Source: Rhizobiales bacterium UBA3584 (GTDB lineage Bacteria > Pseudomonadota > Alphaproteobacteria > Rhizobiales > Devosiaceae). Taken from it: 24,408 nt of DNA. The stretch is from NCBI GenBank assembly GCA_002375765.1, contig DFMV01000033.1, forward strand, positions 1 to 24,408. Reading direction: 5' to 3'. The position numbers and the translations under genes are program-made. The notes beneath the pieces are model-generated. The model was not told where the DNA came from. It made no database searches and worked only from the letters and a program-made list of their open reading frames with translations. Positions within the stretch are counted from its first letter, which is position 1. Every line of letters starts with the position of its first letter. Positions 1 to 7,765 of this stretch are shown piece by piece.

Positions 1-19
1 CCAGCGATTGGGGGGTAGC

Positions 20-640
20 TCAGACGAGGTCAGTTCGCACCCCCGAAAAACGAGCTGCCTCTTCATTCTTGCCTACGGCATAAAGATGCCGACCATAGAC
101 GGATCGATGCAACACAAACCAAGCAACGACGCCCAAAACAAGCATAGCGATAAAAGAGTGCGGGACACCCAGTGTCCGGCCGATCGTAACCCATTCGAGA
201 CCAGGAAAGCTCGCGCCAAACGGAAAGCCTGCCGTTGCTTCCCCGGTATATCCTCGGGCCACACCTCGATAGATGAGCAGTCCGCAGAGTGTGACCACAA
301 AAGGCTGCATTTTCAGTTTTGTGATCAACAGACCGTGGGCCAACCCCATCAGCGTGCCAGCCATCACAGCAATCATGATCGCCAACGGCCACGGCACCCC
401 GAGCCGCCCGACCAGTTCGACAAACAACACCCCAAGCAGCGCTATCATCGACCCCACGGATAGATCGATACCGCCCGTCATGATGACAAAGGCCTGGCCG
501 ATGGCGAACAGCCCGAAAAGGCCGATAAGGTTGGCGGTATTTCCCAGATTGATCGGCGAAATAAACAGCGGGTTGCGCATATAAACGATCGCACCCACCA
601 CCAGGATCAATACGGCCAACCACAGATCTTTCTTGTGCAT
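20..640 (-). CDS. Sugar ABC transporter permease (RbsC family), C-terminally truncated
   Basis: Inner-membrane permease of a ribose/xylose-type importer. It has an N-terminal membrane segment (about residues 7-22), then the family signature GGIDLSVGS near residue 56, and several further hydrophobic helices. It starts 12 bases after the stop of the double ATPase gene, with a weak GGGAA ribosome site upstream, so it is the last visible gene of the locus A operon. The reading frame ends at TGA after about 206 residues, just past the conserved ARFSGV segment, whereas family members are usually 310-350 residues. Just beyond the stop another frame reads SYPPIAG, which resembles the expected continuation next to a run of six C, so a frameshift is likely. 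The window edge prevents a firm decision. Family assignment is secure; the exact sugar is unknown. Confidence 0.8.
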   Translation of the reverse strand: MHKKDLWLAVLILVVGAIVYMRNPLFISPINLGNTANLIGLFGLFAIGQAFVIMTGGIDLSVGSMIALLGVLFVELVGRLGVPWPLAIMIAVMAGTLMGLAHGLLITKLKMQPFVVTLCGLLIYRGVARGYTGEATAGFPFGASFPGLEWVTIGRTLGVPHSFIAMLVLGVVAWFVLHRSVYGRHLYAVGKNEEAARFSGVRTDLV

Positions 641-652
641 TTTTTGTGTTCC

Positions 653-2167
653 CTAATCTTCCGCGACGGCCAGCTTGAGCACATTGTGTTCTGAAAAGCT
701 CGCACGCAGCAATTCGCCTGCAACCCGGCCCTTCCGCAGGACAACAATCCGATCGGAAACCCCAATGACTTCTTCCATGTCGCTTGAAATCATTACGACG
801 CCGACCCCCGCATCAGCGAGTGCGCGCATGAGTTTGTATATTTCGGATTTGGCCCCCACATCGATACCGCGTGTCGGCTCATCAAAAATGATGAGCTTGG
901 GCCTCATGGACAGCCACTTGCCCAGAACCACTTTTTGCTGGTTGCCCCCCGATAGCTCAGCGGCGTTGCGCAGGACGTCGCCCGACTTGATGGAGAGCCT
1001 TTCGCGCTGCTCGAGCGCCCGCACGACTTGTGCCTTGTGAGAAACGAACCCAAAGCGCGCAACAGAGCTCAGGTCTGCGAGCGAAATGTTTTCGCAAATC
1101 GAACTTTCGAGCAGAAGACCCGTTTTCTTGCGGTCTTCGGGAACAAGGTAGATGCCGGCGTTGATGGCATCGCGTGGCGAGCCGGGGCGAAACGGGTGTC
1201 CGGCCAACGCAAGCTCGCCTTCGATGATTTCGCTGATGCCGAAGATGGCCTCGGCAAGCTCGGTGCGCCCGGCACCGACCAGTCCAGCCACCCCGAGGAT
1301 CTCTCCGGTGCGAACGTCCAGATTGACGCTTGCTTGCGGGTTGGCGGCAGTTCTGATGCCTTTAAGAGAGAGTATTGTGGACCCGACCTCGCGTGAGGGC
1401 GGCGTATATAGTGCCCTAAGGTCACGGCCGATCATCAGCCGGATCATGGCATCATGGCTGATCTCATCTTTTGCCAATTCACCAGCGACTTGGCCGTCCC
1501 GCAGCGCCAGGACGCGATCGGCGCACTCTTGGATCTCACCGAGCCGATGGGAAATATAGATAACCGATATGCCGTCGGCTTTTAGGGCGGCAATCACTTT
1601 CATCAGCGTCTGTGTTTCAGTCAGTGTGAGGCAAGATGTCGGCTCGTCCATGATCACGACACGAGCATCAATTGAAAGGGCTTTGGCAATTTCCAGCAAT
1701 TGCCGCTCAGCCAGCGACAAATCCGCAACCGGTGTATCGGGCCCGAAGGTCGCACCCACGCGCATGAGCAGCGGCCTTGCCGCGTCATAACTGGCCTGGT
1801 TATCGACCAGACCGATGCCGCGCTGGCGGATTTCGCGGCCCAGGAATATGTTGGCGGCGACATCGAGATTGTCAAAGACGTTGAGCTCTTGGTGAACAAA
1901 AGCAATGCCTGCTGCCTGCGATTGGGGAACGCTTAACCGGTCGAAACGCTGGTCGACGAGTACGATTGCCCCCGAACTTGGCTCGATCACGCCGCCGAGC
2001 ACTTTCATAAGGGTTGATTTGCCTGCACCGTTTTCCCCAATCAGGGCAAGGACCTCCCCTTTGTGAACGCGCAGCGACACCTCGGATAGGGCAACGACCC
2101 CAGGGTATACCTTGGAAATGTTTTCGAGCGACAGCATCGGCCGCTGTGTTTCGGTCATGATGGTCAT
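653..2167 (-). CDS. Sugar ABC transporter ATP-binding protein (RbsA/MglA type, two ATPase domains)
   Basis: Cytoplasmic ATPase subunit that powers sugar import with the neighbouring permease. Two nucleotide-binding domains are visible. The first has Walker A GENGAGKS, a degenerate signature SLAERQ and Walker B VVIMDEPTS. The second has the degenerate P-loop VGAGRTEL typical of this family, signature LSGGNQQK and Walker B LIIFDEPTRGID. The length of about 504 residues is normal for the family. The open frame extends upstream to 2266, but that would run through the stem-loop after the binding-protein gene, so I prefer the ATG at 2167; the ATG at 2158 is also possible, and neither has a strong ribosome site. 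It lies between the binding protein and the permease in one minus-strand operon. The substrate cannot be read from the sequence. Confidence 0.92.
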   Translation of the reverse strand: MTIMTETQRPMLSLENISKVYPGVVALSEVSLRVHKGEVLALIGENGAGKSTLMKVLGGVIEPSSGAIVLVDQRFDRLSVPQSQAAGIAFVHQELNVFDNLDVAANIFLGREIRQRGIGLVDNQASYDAARPLLMRVGATFGPDTPVADLSLAERQLLEIAKALSIDARVVIMDEPTSCLTLTETQTLMKVIAALKADGISVIYISHRLGEIQECADRVLALRDGQVAGELAKDEISHDAMIRLMIGRDLRALYTPPSREVGSTILSLKGIRTAANPQASVNLDVRTGEILGVAGLVGAGRTELAEAIFGISEIIEGELALAGHPFRPGSPRDAINAGIYLVPEDRKKTGLLLESSICENISLADLSSVARFGFVSHKAQVVRALEQRERLSIKSGDVLRNAAELSGGNQQKVVLGKWLSMRPKLIIFDEPTRGIDVGAKSEIYKLMRALADAGVGVVMISSDMEEVIGVSDRIVVLRKGRVAGELLRASFSEHNVLKLAVAED

Positions 2168-2231
2168 TGGGCTGGTAAAATTCCCGGCGTTGCGCTGGCG
2201 AAAATCTTGATTGGGCGTTTTAAACCAGCCA

Positions 2232-2265
2232 TGCCGCACCGGACCCTCGAAGGTCCCGTGCGGCA
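2232..2265 (-). terminator. Intercistronic stem-loop after binding-protein gene
   Basis: TGCCGCAC pairs with GTGCGGCA and, after a single C-C mismatch, GGACC pairs with GGTCC around a CTCGAA loop. The hairpin lies 10 bases past the binding-protein stop and before the ATPase start. No T-run follows on the minus strand. It therefore fits an mRNA-stabilising or partially attenuating hairpin, as is common downstream of abundant periplasmic binding proteins, better than a full terminator. Confidence 0.65.
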
Positions 2266-2275
2266 CGGCAAATGA

Positions 2276-3223
2276 TCAGCCGTTGATGCGTGCTTTAAGT
2301 TCAGCCTCGAACGCATCCACATTGCTCTGATCGATGACCTTTGTCGGAACGATCATCAGGCCGTCTTCGGGAATCTCCGAAGCATCGCCCTCAAGGAACT
2401 TTGCCATCAGGTGCATGCCCTGATAGCCCCACTGATAGGGATCCTGAACCACCGTTCCTGCAAAGCTCCCTTCGCGTACAGCCCCCAGGGTTATCGGATC
2501 CTCGTCAAACCCGATGACAGTGATCTCGCCAAGTTTACCGGCGGCCTGTAGGGCCTCATAGATCTTGGGCGGGTTGTATGAGTAAAAGCCGACCATGCAG
2601 TCGATATCGGGACTGGCAGCCAAAACATCATCAACGTTTGAGCGTGCACGGGCAAAATCTACATCGTCGCCGCGCACGTCCAGCAGTTCGATACCAGAAC
2701 CCTCAACGGCCTGGCGAAAACCTGCGATACGCTCGATTGCGTTGTCGGCCCCCAAGAACCCGACAAAGCCCATGCATTTTCCCCCATCGGGCATCGCTTC
2801 AAGGGCAATTTCGCCCGCCTGAACACCGGCTAGCGTATTGGAAGAGCCAAGATAGGCAATGCGGTCACTGGTGGGGGCATCACTATCGGTGGTGAACAAA
2901 GGGACCTGACCGGCAATACGGTTGAATGCATCCACTGAGTTCTTTGGATCGGCCGAGGAGATCATAATCGCATCGGTACCGGCGGCAACAAGATCATCCA
3001 TCAGCGCGTTTTGCAGCGCTGCAGTACCCTGGGCGGGATAGCGAAACTGTAGGTCGTAGTCGGGCAGTTCTTGCTGGGCCCTGTTCACGCCGGCTTCGGC
3101 GAGCTTCCAGAAATCGGACGCAGCGTTGACCACAAAGGCGAGCTGGGGCTTGTCCTGTGCTAGCGCAGGACCCGTGATTGCTGCAGCAAGAACGGCAACA
3201 GACAATGCAAATTTGAAGTTCAT
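2276..3223 (-). CDS. Periplasmic sugar-binding protein (ribose-type, Peripla_BP_4)
   Basis: Periplasmic substrate-binding component of the locus A importer, about 315 residues. The chosen start, ATG at 3223, has a strong GGGAGG ribosome site a few bases upstream and gives a clean signal peptide (MNFKFALSVAVLAAAITGPALAQ). Upstream in-frame codons lack both features. The mature part has the type 1 periplasmic-binding fold pattern of the RbsB group: AFVVNAASDFWKLAEAG near the start, DAIMISSADP in the middle and VIGFDEDP near the hinge. It is the first gene of a minus-strand operon with ATPase and permease. Ligand specificity cannot be assigned; a pentose, hexose or polyol is likely from the family. 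Confidence 0.92.
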   Translation of the reverse strand: MNFKFALSVAVLAAAITGPALAQDKPQLAFVVNAASDFWKLAEAGVNRAQQELPDYDLQFRYPAQGTAALQNALMDDLVAAGTDAIMISSADPKNSVDAFNRIAGQVPLFTTDSDAPTSDRIAYLGSSNTLAGVQAGEIALEAMPDGGKCMGFVGFLGADNAIERIAGFRQAVEGSGIELLDVRGDDVDFARARSNVDDVLAASPDIDCMVGFYSYNPPKIYEALQAAGKLGEITVIGFDEDPITLGAVREGSFAGTVVQDPYQWGYQGMHLMAKFLEGDASEIPEDGLMIVPTKVIDQSNVDAFEAELKARING

Positions 3224-3411
3224 TCCTAACCTCCCAAATCGGCGACCAGTGGACATGCTCCGCTGGTCGTCATTTCTCCAATTGACCCGTCCCGCATTCA
3301 TTTGCGTGAACGGTCGTACATATCCCTGGACGCCCGATCACACCGTGGCGCTGATAGCCACGCGCATCGGATCGTCTTGGATATTGCTGTTTCGAACCAG
3401 GCACTTCCGGA

Positions 3412-4386
3412 TCATCCCGGGTACCAGACGGTTCGCGGATCATTGTCGGCGCGGACATAGCTCCACGCCTTTTCGATAAGGTGTTTGGTGTCCACGAGCG
3501 GATGCCAGTCAAGCAGCAGGCCGGCCTTGGCATTGCTGAGCCAATTGGAGAAATAGGGCGTAGCAATATCGGTTACGGGCAATTGGCGCGTCGCTTTCAG
3601 ATGCGCTGCGATCTCAGCGTAATCGACCGGCCGGTCCATCGATATATTGAACAGCTGCCCCTTGGCCGCCGGGTTATCCAGCGCTGCAAGAATTGCGCTG
3701 ACGAGGTCGCTGACATGCACGAAATTGCGTCTCAGAGGCGCACCATCTTGACCGCGCAGCAAAGGAATTGCCCCATCAGCGATATGGCGGCTGATCTCGG
3801 CTTGTGGCAGAAGGTCCTTCCAGGACGGCCCCCCAAACTGAGCCTTAAAGCTCAGCACATGCCGGAAATCGTCTTTCTCCATGATCCATGGCGCGCGAAG
3901 GCAGCAGCCATTAATGCCGTACTGGAACTGGTATTGTTCCAGCATGACCTCTTCAATGACCTTGGTTACCGCATAGCAGCCCGGGTAGGCGCGACGGGGC
4001 GCGCTCTCGGTGATCGGGTCGCGATAGTCATGGAAGATGTGGCCCACAGAGCAGTCTCCACCCATGAGGATGAACTGGTTTGCACTCTTAGAGCTGCGAA
4101 AAGCCTCAAGCAGGTTGAACATGCCTTTGACCCCGACATCCATCGCCAGGTCCGGGGATTCCTTGACTGCGGCCAGGTGCAGGACGTGGGTTACCTCCGA
4201 CATCGCGGCCGCGACGTCCTCGCGGTCTGAAAGCGAGCCGCGAACGGACTCGACGTTGTCCATTTCAAGCATGCGGTTGTGGCACAAGGCTCTAACGGAC
4301 CATCCAGCAAAGCGCTCGGCGCTCAGAAAGGCAGGCAGAAAATTTGAACCCACTTTTCCGGTCGCCCCGGTAATCAAAAGTTTCAT
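3412..4386 (-). CDS. NAD-dependent epimerase/dehydratase (extended SDR)
   Basis: Cytoplasmic short-chain dehydrogenase/reductase of the extended (epimerase) type, about 324 residues. The N-terminal Rossmann motif GATGKVGSNF (GxxGxxG) begins at residue 7 and the catalytic YxxxK appears as YAVTK in mid-protein. The longer open frame reaches 4512, but the ATG at 4386 sits directly before the Rossmann strand and has AAGGA 8 bases upstream. It lies between the two sugar-binding-protein genes and may be co-transcribed with the one upstream (4549-5538), separated by a stem-loop. Context suggests oxidation, epimerisation or dehydration of the imported sugar or its acid derivative; the exact reaction is not readable. 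Confidence 0.85.
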   Translation of the reverse strand: MKLLITGATGKVGSNFLPAFLSAERFAGWSVRALCHNRMLEMDNVESVRGSLSDREDVAAAMSEVTHVLHLAAVKESPDLAMDVGVKGMFNLLEAFRSSKSANQFILMGGDCSVGHIFHDYRDPITESAPRRAYPGCYAVTKVIEEVMLEQYQFQYGINGCCLRAPWIMEKDDFRHVLSFKAQFGGPSWKDLLPQAEISRHIADGAIPLLRGQDGAPLRRNFVHVSDLVSAILAALDNPAAKGQLFNISMDRPVDYAEIAAHLKATRQLPVTDIATPYFSNWLSNAKAGLLLDWHPLVDTKHLIEKAWSYVRADNDPRTVWYPG

Positions 4387-4477
4387 TGCACTAGTCCTTG
4401 GTCCACGGCCGTCACCCGCACAGGTTCGACGTGTCATGGCCATCAGTCTGTTGGCAGGTTTGGGTGCGGGGCTTGTC

Positions 4478-4508
4478 GAGGGCATAGCACCCAAAGCGCC
4501 ATGCCCTC
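4478..4508 (-). terminator. Stem-loop after second binding-protein gene
   Basis: Perfect 8-bp inverted repeat GAGGGCAT / ATGCCCTC with a 15-base loop, between the stop of the binding-protein gene (4549) and the start of the epimerase gene (4386). No T-run is visible. Like the hairpin at 2232-2265, it may protect the binding-protein mRNA or reduce downstream expression. Confidence 0.5.
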
Positions 4509-4548
4509 TCACCCTTGGGCGAGTGTCGCGTGTCCGGTCCGCCCCGAT

Positions 4549-5538
4549 TTACTGGGCGCAGAAACCCGGCTCTTCGTGGGTGCACACGTCAAGTCCCGTG
4601 TAGATCGGATCTTCAACCGCCTCGCCATTGATGAGTTGGATCATGACGTCAGGAGCGCGCTGACCCATTTCAAAGGGTCGCTGGCCGATCTGGGCATGGC
4701 TGCGGCCTTCATTAAAGGCTTGGACCTGTGGTGGCAGGGTATCGCCCGCCACAATGATCAATTCGTTGCTCTCAAGGCGGTCCATGACCTGATCGGTGAC
4801 TTGCGCATAGGCCTGGGGCGCAAACTGAGCCCAGCCGCCGATCAAGATGAAGGCATCCAGGTCCGGATTGGCGGTGAATACGTCCGCCATTTGCTGGTTG
4901 GCCAAGTCGATCTGATCATTGGTAAAGACCGGACATCCTTCGATTTCGCTCCAGCCGCCTTCTCCGCTCAGCCGATCGGTACCCTCTGTGCCAGCGATAG
5001 TGTCGCGGAAACCGGCGGCGCGAGCATTGATGTTGTCGGCGGCGACGTTGCCCAATTGCAGGCAGATCGTGCCGCCTTCTGGTTTGAGCCGTTGGGCCTG
5101 TTCGGCCATCATCACGCCCATCAAGTAATTGTCAGTGCCCAGGAACGTGGCGCGCAGGGAACGATCGGCTTCCGAAAGATCAGCGTCCACCGTCATTACC
5201 GGGATATCGGGGGCGATCTCCCGCAGACGGTTGGCCATGGCGGGCGCGTTGGACGGGGAAATGGCAATGGCATCCACGCCCCGCGTGATCAGGTCATCCA
5301 CGAGCTGGACCTGGCCGGCCTCATCGGCGCTTGACGCCGGGCCGGTGTATAGGCACTCAAAATCAGAGTCCGGATTGTTGGCTCCCCAATCCTGACACCC
5401 CAGGTTGATCTGCTCGAAAAATGGATTATCCAGCCCCTTGACCACGATGGCCAGGGTTCTTTTGTCCTGGGCAAGCGCCCCAGGGGCGACTAGCGCGAGT
5501 GTAACGGCAATAGCCGAAATTTGACGTACGTACCTCAA
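4549..5538 (-). CDS. Periplasmic sugar-binding protein (type 1 fold), TTG start
   Basis: Periplasmic substrate-binding protein of 329 residues for a carbohydrate ABC importer. A signal peptide ending in APGALAQ precedes a mature part with KGLDNPFFEQINLGCQDW, DAIAISPSNAPAMANRL and DAFILIGGWAQ, all fitting the RbsB-like Peripla_BP_4 group. Four cysteines are present in the mature part (CQDW, CLQL, CTHEEPGFC region and one in the middle), unusual enough to allow a disulfide. The in-frame start is TTG with a GGGAGG ribosome site 10 bases upstream; the nearer ATG is out of frame. It is divergent from the ATPase/permease pair starting at 5876, its likely partners, because that pair has no binding protein of its own. 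Confidence 0.9.
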   Translation of the reverse strand: MRYVRQISAIAVTLALVAPGALAQDKRTLAIVVKGLDNPFFEQINLGCQDWGANNPDSDFECLYTGPASSADEAGQVQLVDDLITRGVDAIAISPSNAPAMANRLREIAPDIPVMTVDADLSEADRSLRATFLGTDNYLMGVMMAEQAQRLKPEGGTICLQLGNVAADNINARAAGFRDTIAGTEGTDRLSGEGGWSEIEGCPVFTNDQIDLANQQMADVFTANPDLDAFILIGGWAQFAPQAYAQVTDQVMDRLESNELIIVAGDTLPPQVQAFNEGRSHAQIGQRPFEMGQRAPDVMIQLINGEAVEDPIYTGLDVCTHEEPGFCAQ

Positions 5539-5875
5539 CTTGAATCATCCTCCCAGTGTTGTACCCAGCCGCGCCCAATCCTTGGGACAATGGCCAGGAT
5601 GAATTGCCGCTTTCGGGGTGTCCGTGCGCGGCAAAATGGTCCAATCGGCCCGGCTTCGCATTATCGCGCATTATTAGCGATCTTGAGCGGGTACGATTGA
5701 TTATATAATATGCTAATATTATCGTTCTGCCTCTGATCGTCAAGCCCAATATTCGACATCGGGGGCCGAAAGGTATGTAGCTCTCCGCGCTGTGGCAGTG
5801 ATAACGTGTGGTTGGTAGGGTCGCAGCGAGTTGAGTTCGGCCCGGCACCTGCAGGGCTGATTACGAGGGGCAAAA
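5539..5875. promoter_or_regulatory. Divergent control region between binding protein and ATPase/permease
   Basis: Non-coding 337 bases between divergent genes of one transport locus. The segment around 5690-5725 is very AT-rich in a GC-rich background and contains the palindromes ATTATATAAT and TAATATTA. On the minus strand TTGACG followed 17 bases later by AATATT is a plausible promoter for the binding-protein gene. Short repeats GCATTAT occur twice at about 5658-5674. A LacI-type operator is expected here, given the repressor gene at 7766, but I cannot define it. Confidence 0.5.
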
Positions 5876-6616
5876 ATGAGCGCACTCAGACTTGATAATA
5901 TTAGTAAAAACTTTGGCGCAATTCACGCATTGGACAATGTATCTCTGGCCATTGAGCCAGGAGAGGTGGTTGGGCTGATGGGAGACAACGGCGCGGGGAA
6001 ATCCACACTCGTTAAAGTCATTGCAGGAAACTTCGCACCCACATCAGGTCAGATCTTTATTTCCAATAAGCCTGCTGAATTTCACAAGCCGCTTGACGCG
6101 CAGCGGGCGGGAATCGAAGTCGTGTACCAGGACCTCGCGATCTGCAACAATCTCTCGGCCGCCTCCAATGTGTTTCTTGGCCGTGAGATGACCAAGCCGT
6201 TCGGGCCAATCCGCATCGTGGACTATGCCGGGATGCGCGCAAAATCAGCGCAGCTTTTCGAACGCATCAAATCGGAAACCCGGCCACGGGACCTGGTCCG
6301 GCGCATGTCGGGAGGACAACGTCAGGCCGTCGCGATTGCACGTACCCTGCTTTATGACGCCCGGATCGTGCTGATGGACGAGCCAACCGCCGCAATTTCG
6401 GTCCGCCAGGTTGCCGAAGTCCTCAAGCTCATCCGCTACCTCAGCGACCAGGGCATTGCAGTGGTTTTGATCAGCCACCGCATGCCGGACGTTTTCGAGG
6501 TCGCCGACAAGATTGCGGTGCTGCGCCGCGGGCGCCTGGTCGCAAGCAAGAAGGCGAGCGAATCTTCGCCCGAGGAAGTAACCGGGCTGATCACCGGCGC
6601 CATCGAGGCAGCCTGA
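5876..6616 (+). CDS. Sugar ABC transporter ATP-binding protein, single domain (FrcA-like)
   Basis: Cytoplasmic ATPase of 246 residues with one nucleotide-binding domain: Walker A GDNGAGKST (about residue 37), Q-loop VYQDL, signature MSGGQRQ, Walker B IVLMDEPTAA and switch histidine in ISHRM. Most carbohydrate importers of this class use a fused 500-residue ATPase; the single-domain form matches the FrcA type known from fructose uptake in rhizobia, which works as a homodimer. The segment after Walker B reads AISVRQ where ALGVRQ is more usual. The start follows a weak ribosome site (AGGGG). It is followed after 72 bases by its permease. Confidence 0.92.
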   Translation: MSALRLDNISKNFGAIHALDNVSLAIEPGEVVGLMGDNGAGKSTLVKVIAGNFAPTSGQIFISNKPAEFHKPLDAQRAGIEVVYQDLAICNNLSAASNVFLGREMTKPFGPIRIVDYAGMRAKSAQLFERIKSETRPRDLVRRMSGGQRQAVAIARTLLYDARIVLMDEPTAAISVRQVAEVLKLIRYLSDQGIAVVLISHRMPDVFEVADKIAVLRRGRLVASKKASESSPEEVTGLITGAIEAA

Positions 6617-6688
6617 ACCAAGAGCTAAAATTCCGCTCCCAATTCCGCTGTTGCAAAAGACAGTCGTGGAGCGATCCGGGGAGAAAAT

Positions 6689-7693
6689 ATGTCCAATAGC
6701 AACGCTATCCACCAGGTGATTGATCGCTCCGAGCATAAGGACGCGCTCACGCGTCTTGCCAGCCACCAAACCTTCTGGGTGTTCATCGCCGCCCTCCTGG
6801 CGTGTCTCGCACTCACGATATTTACCGACACGTTCGCGACCGAACGCAACATCTTCAACGTCACCCGCAACTTCGCGTTCGTGGGAATTATCGCGCTCGG
6901 CATGACCGCGGTAATTGCCTCTGGCGGGATCGATCTTTCAGTCGGCTCCACGGTTGCGCTTTCGGCAATGGCGGTGGCCGTTCTGATGTCGTCCGGCTTG
7001 CCGATTTGGGTTGGCATCCCGGCAGCCCTGCTGGTGGCAGCGCTCGTGGGCATGGTCAACGGTGCGCTCATTGCCTATGCCGGCATGCCCCCCTTCGTTG
7101 TGACATTAGGCATGCTCTCAGTGGCGCGTTCACTGGCGATGGTGCTGTCCAACAACAAGATGATTTACGAATTTGGCCCCGACCACGCCCTGCTGTTGCA
7201 GCTCGGCGGCGGCGCCACCTATGGCATACCGAACCCTGTAATCGTGCTCGTTGTTCTAACAGCTCTTACCGCGTTTCTTTTTAGATGGACGCGCTGGGGC
7301 CAACATCTTTTCGCAATTGGCGGCAATGAACAGGCTGCCAAGCTGACAGGAATACCCGTCAAGCACCTTAAAATCTCGGTCTATGTATTTGCCGCGCTCA
7401 TGGCTGGCATTACCGGGGTTCTGGAAGTCGGCTGGCTCGGCGGCGTCACCACAAATCTCGGTCAGGCGATGGAACTTACCGTCATAGCGGCTGCGGTTAT
7501 CGGAGGAGCCAATCTTGCTGGCGGTGTTGGAACGGCCTTTGGCGCAGTTGTCGGTGCGCTGCTGATCGAGGTGATCCGCAATAGCCTCATTTTGTTGGGC
7601 ATCAGCACTTTTTGGCAGGGCGCCTTTGTCGGCACCTTCATCGTAATTGCAGTGGCCTTTGACCGCTTTCGCAATTTTCGCTCATCGGAATAA
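6689..7693 (+). CDS. Sugar ABC transporter permease (RbsC/FrcC family)
   Basis: Integral inner-membrane permease of 334 residues, about ten hydrophobic segments, with the family signature GGIDLSVGSTVAL and the later MPPFVVTLGML and GGNEQAAKLTGIPV segments. The length is normal. A GGGGAGA ribosome site lies 5 bases before the ATG. It forms a plus-strand operon with the single-domain ATPase upstream and should work with the binding protein encoded divergently at 4549-5538. Downstream it converges on the LacI-family gene. Unlike the permease at the left edge, it is intact and keeps the full C-terminal half. Confidence 0.93.
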   Translation: MSNSNAIHQVIDRSEHKDALTRLASHQTFWVFIAALLACLALTIFTDTFATERNIFNVTRNFAFVGIIALGMTAVIASGGIDLSVGSTVALSAMAVAVLMSSGLPIWVGIPAALLVAALVGMVNGALIAYAGMPPFVVTLGMLSVARSLAMVLSNNKMIYEFGPDHALLLQLGGGATYGIPNPVIVLVVLTALTAFLFRWTRWGQHLFAIGGNEQAAKLTGIPVKHLKISVYVFAALMAGITGVLEVGWLGGVTTNLGQAMELTVIAAAVIGGANLAGGVGTAFGAVVGALLIEVIRNSLILLGISTFWQGAFVGTFIVIAVAFDRFRNFRSSE

Positions 7694-7708
7694 CCGCCAC
7701 CCACGCAA

Positions 7709-7757
7709 CAAGCGCCTCGCAGGACGCACGTATCACTCGGCAATTTCTCAGGCGCTT
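7709..7757. terminator. Possible bidirectional terminator between convergent genes
   Basis: Inverted repeat AAGCGCCT / AGGCGCTT with about 32 bases between the arms, in the 72-base gap between the permease stop and the LacI-family stop. The loop is long and only short T-runs are present, so this is a weak call based mainly on its position. Confidence 0.35.
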
Positions 7758-7765
7758 TGGCGCGA

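Noticed and set aside
3481..4230. 249-codon plus-strand open frame
   Set aside because: It is antisense to the epimerase/dehydratase gene and shows no protein-family motif.
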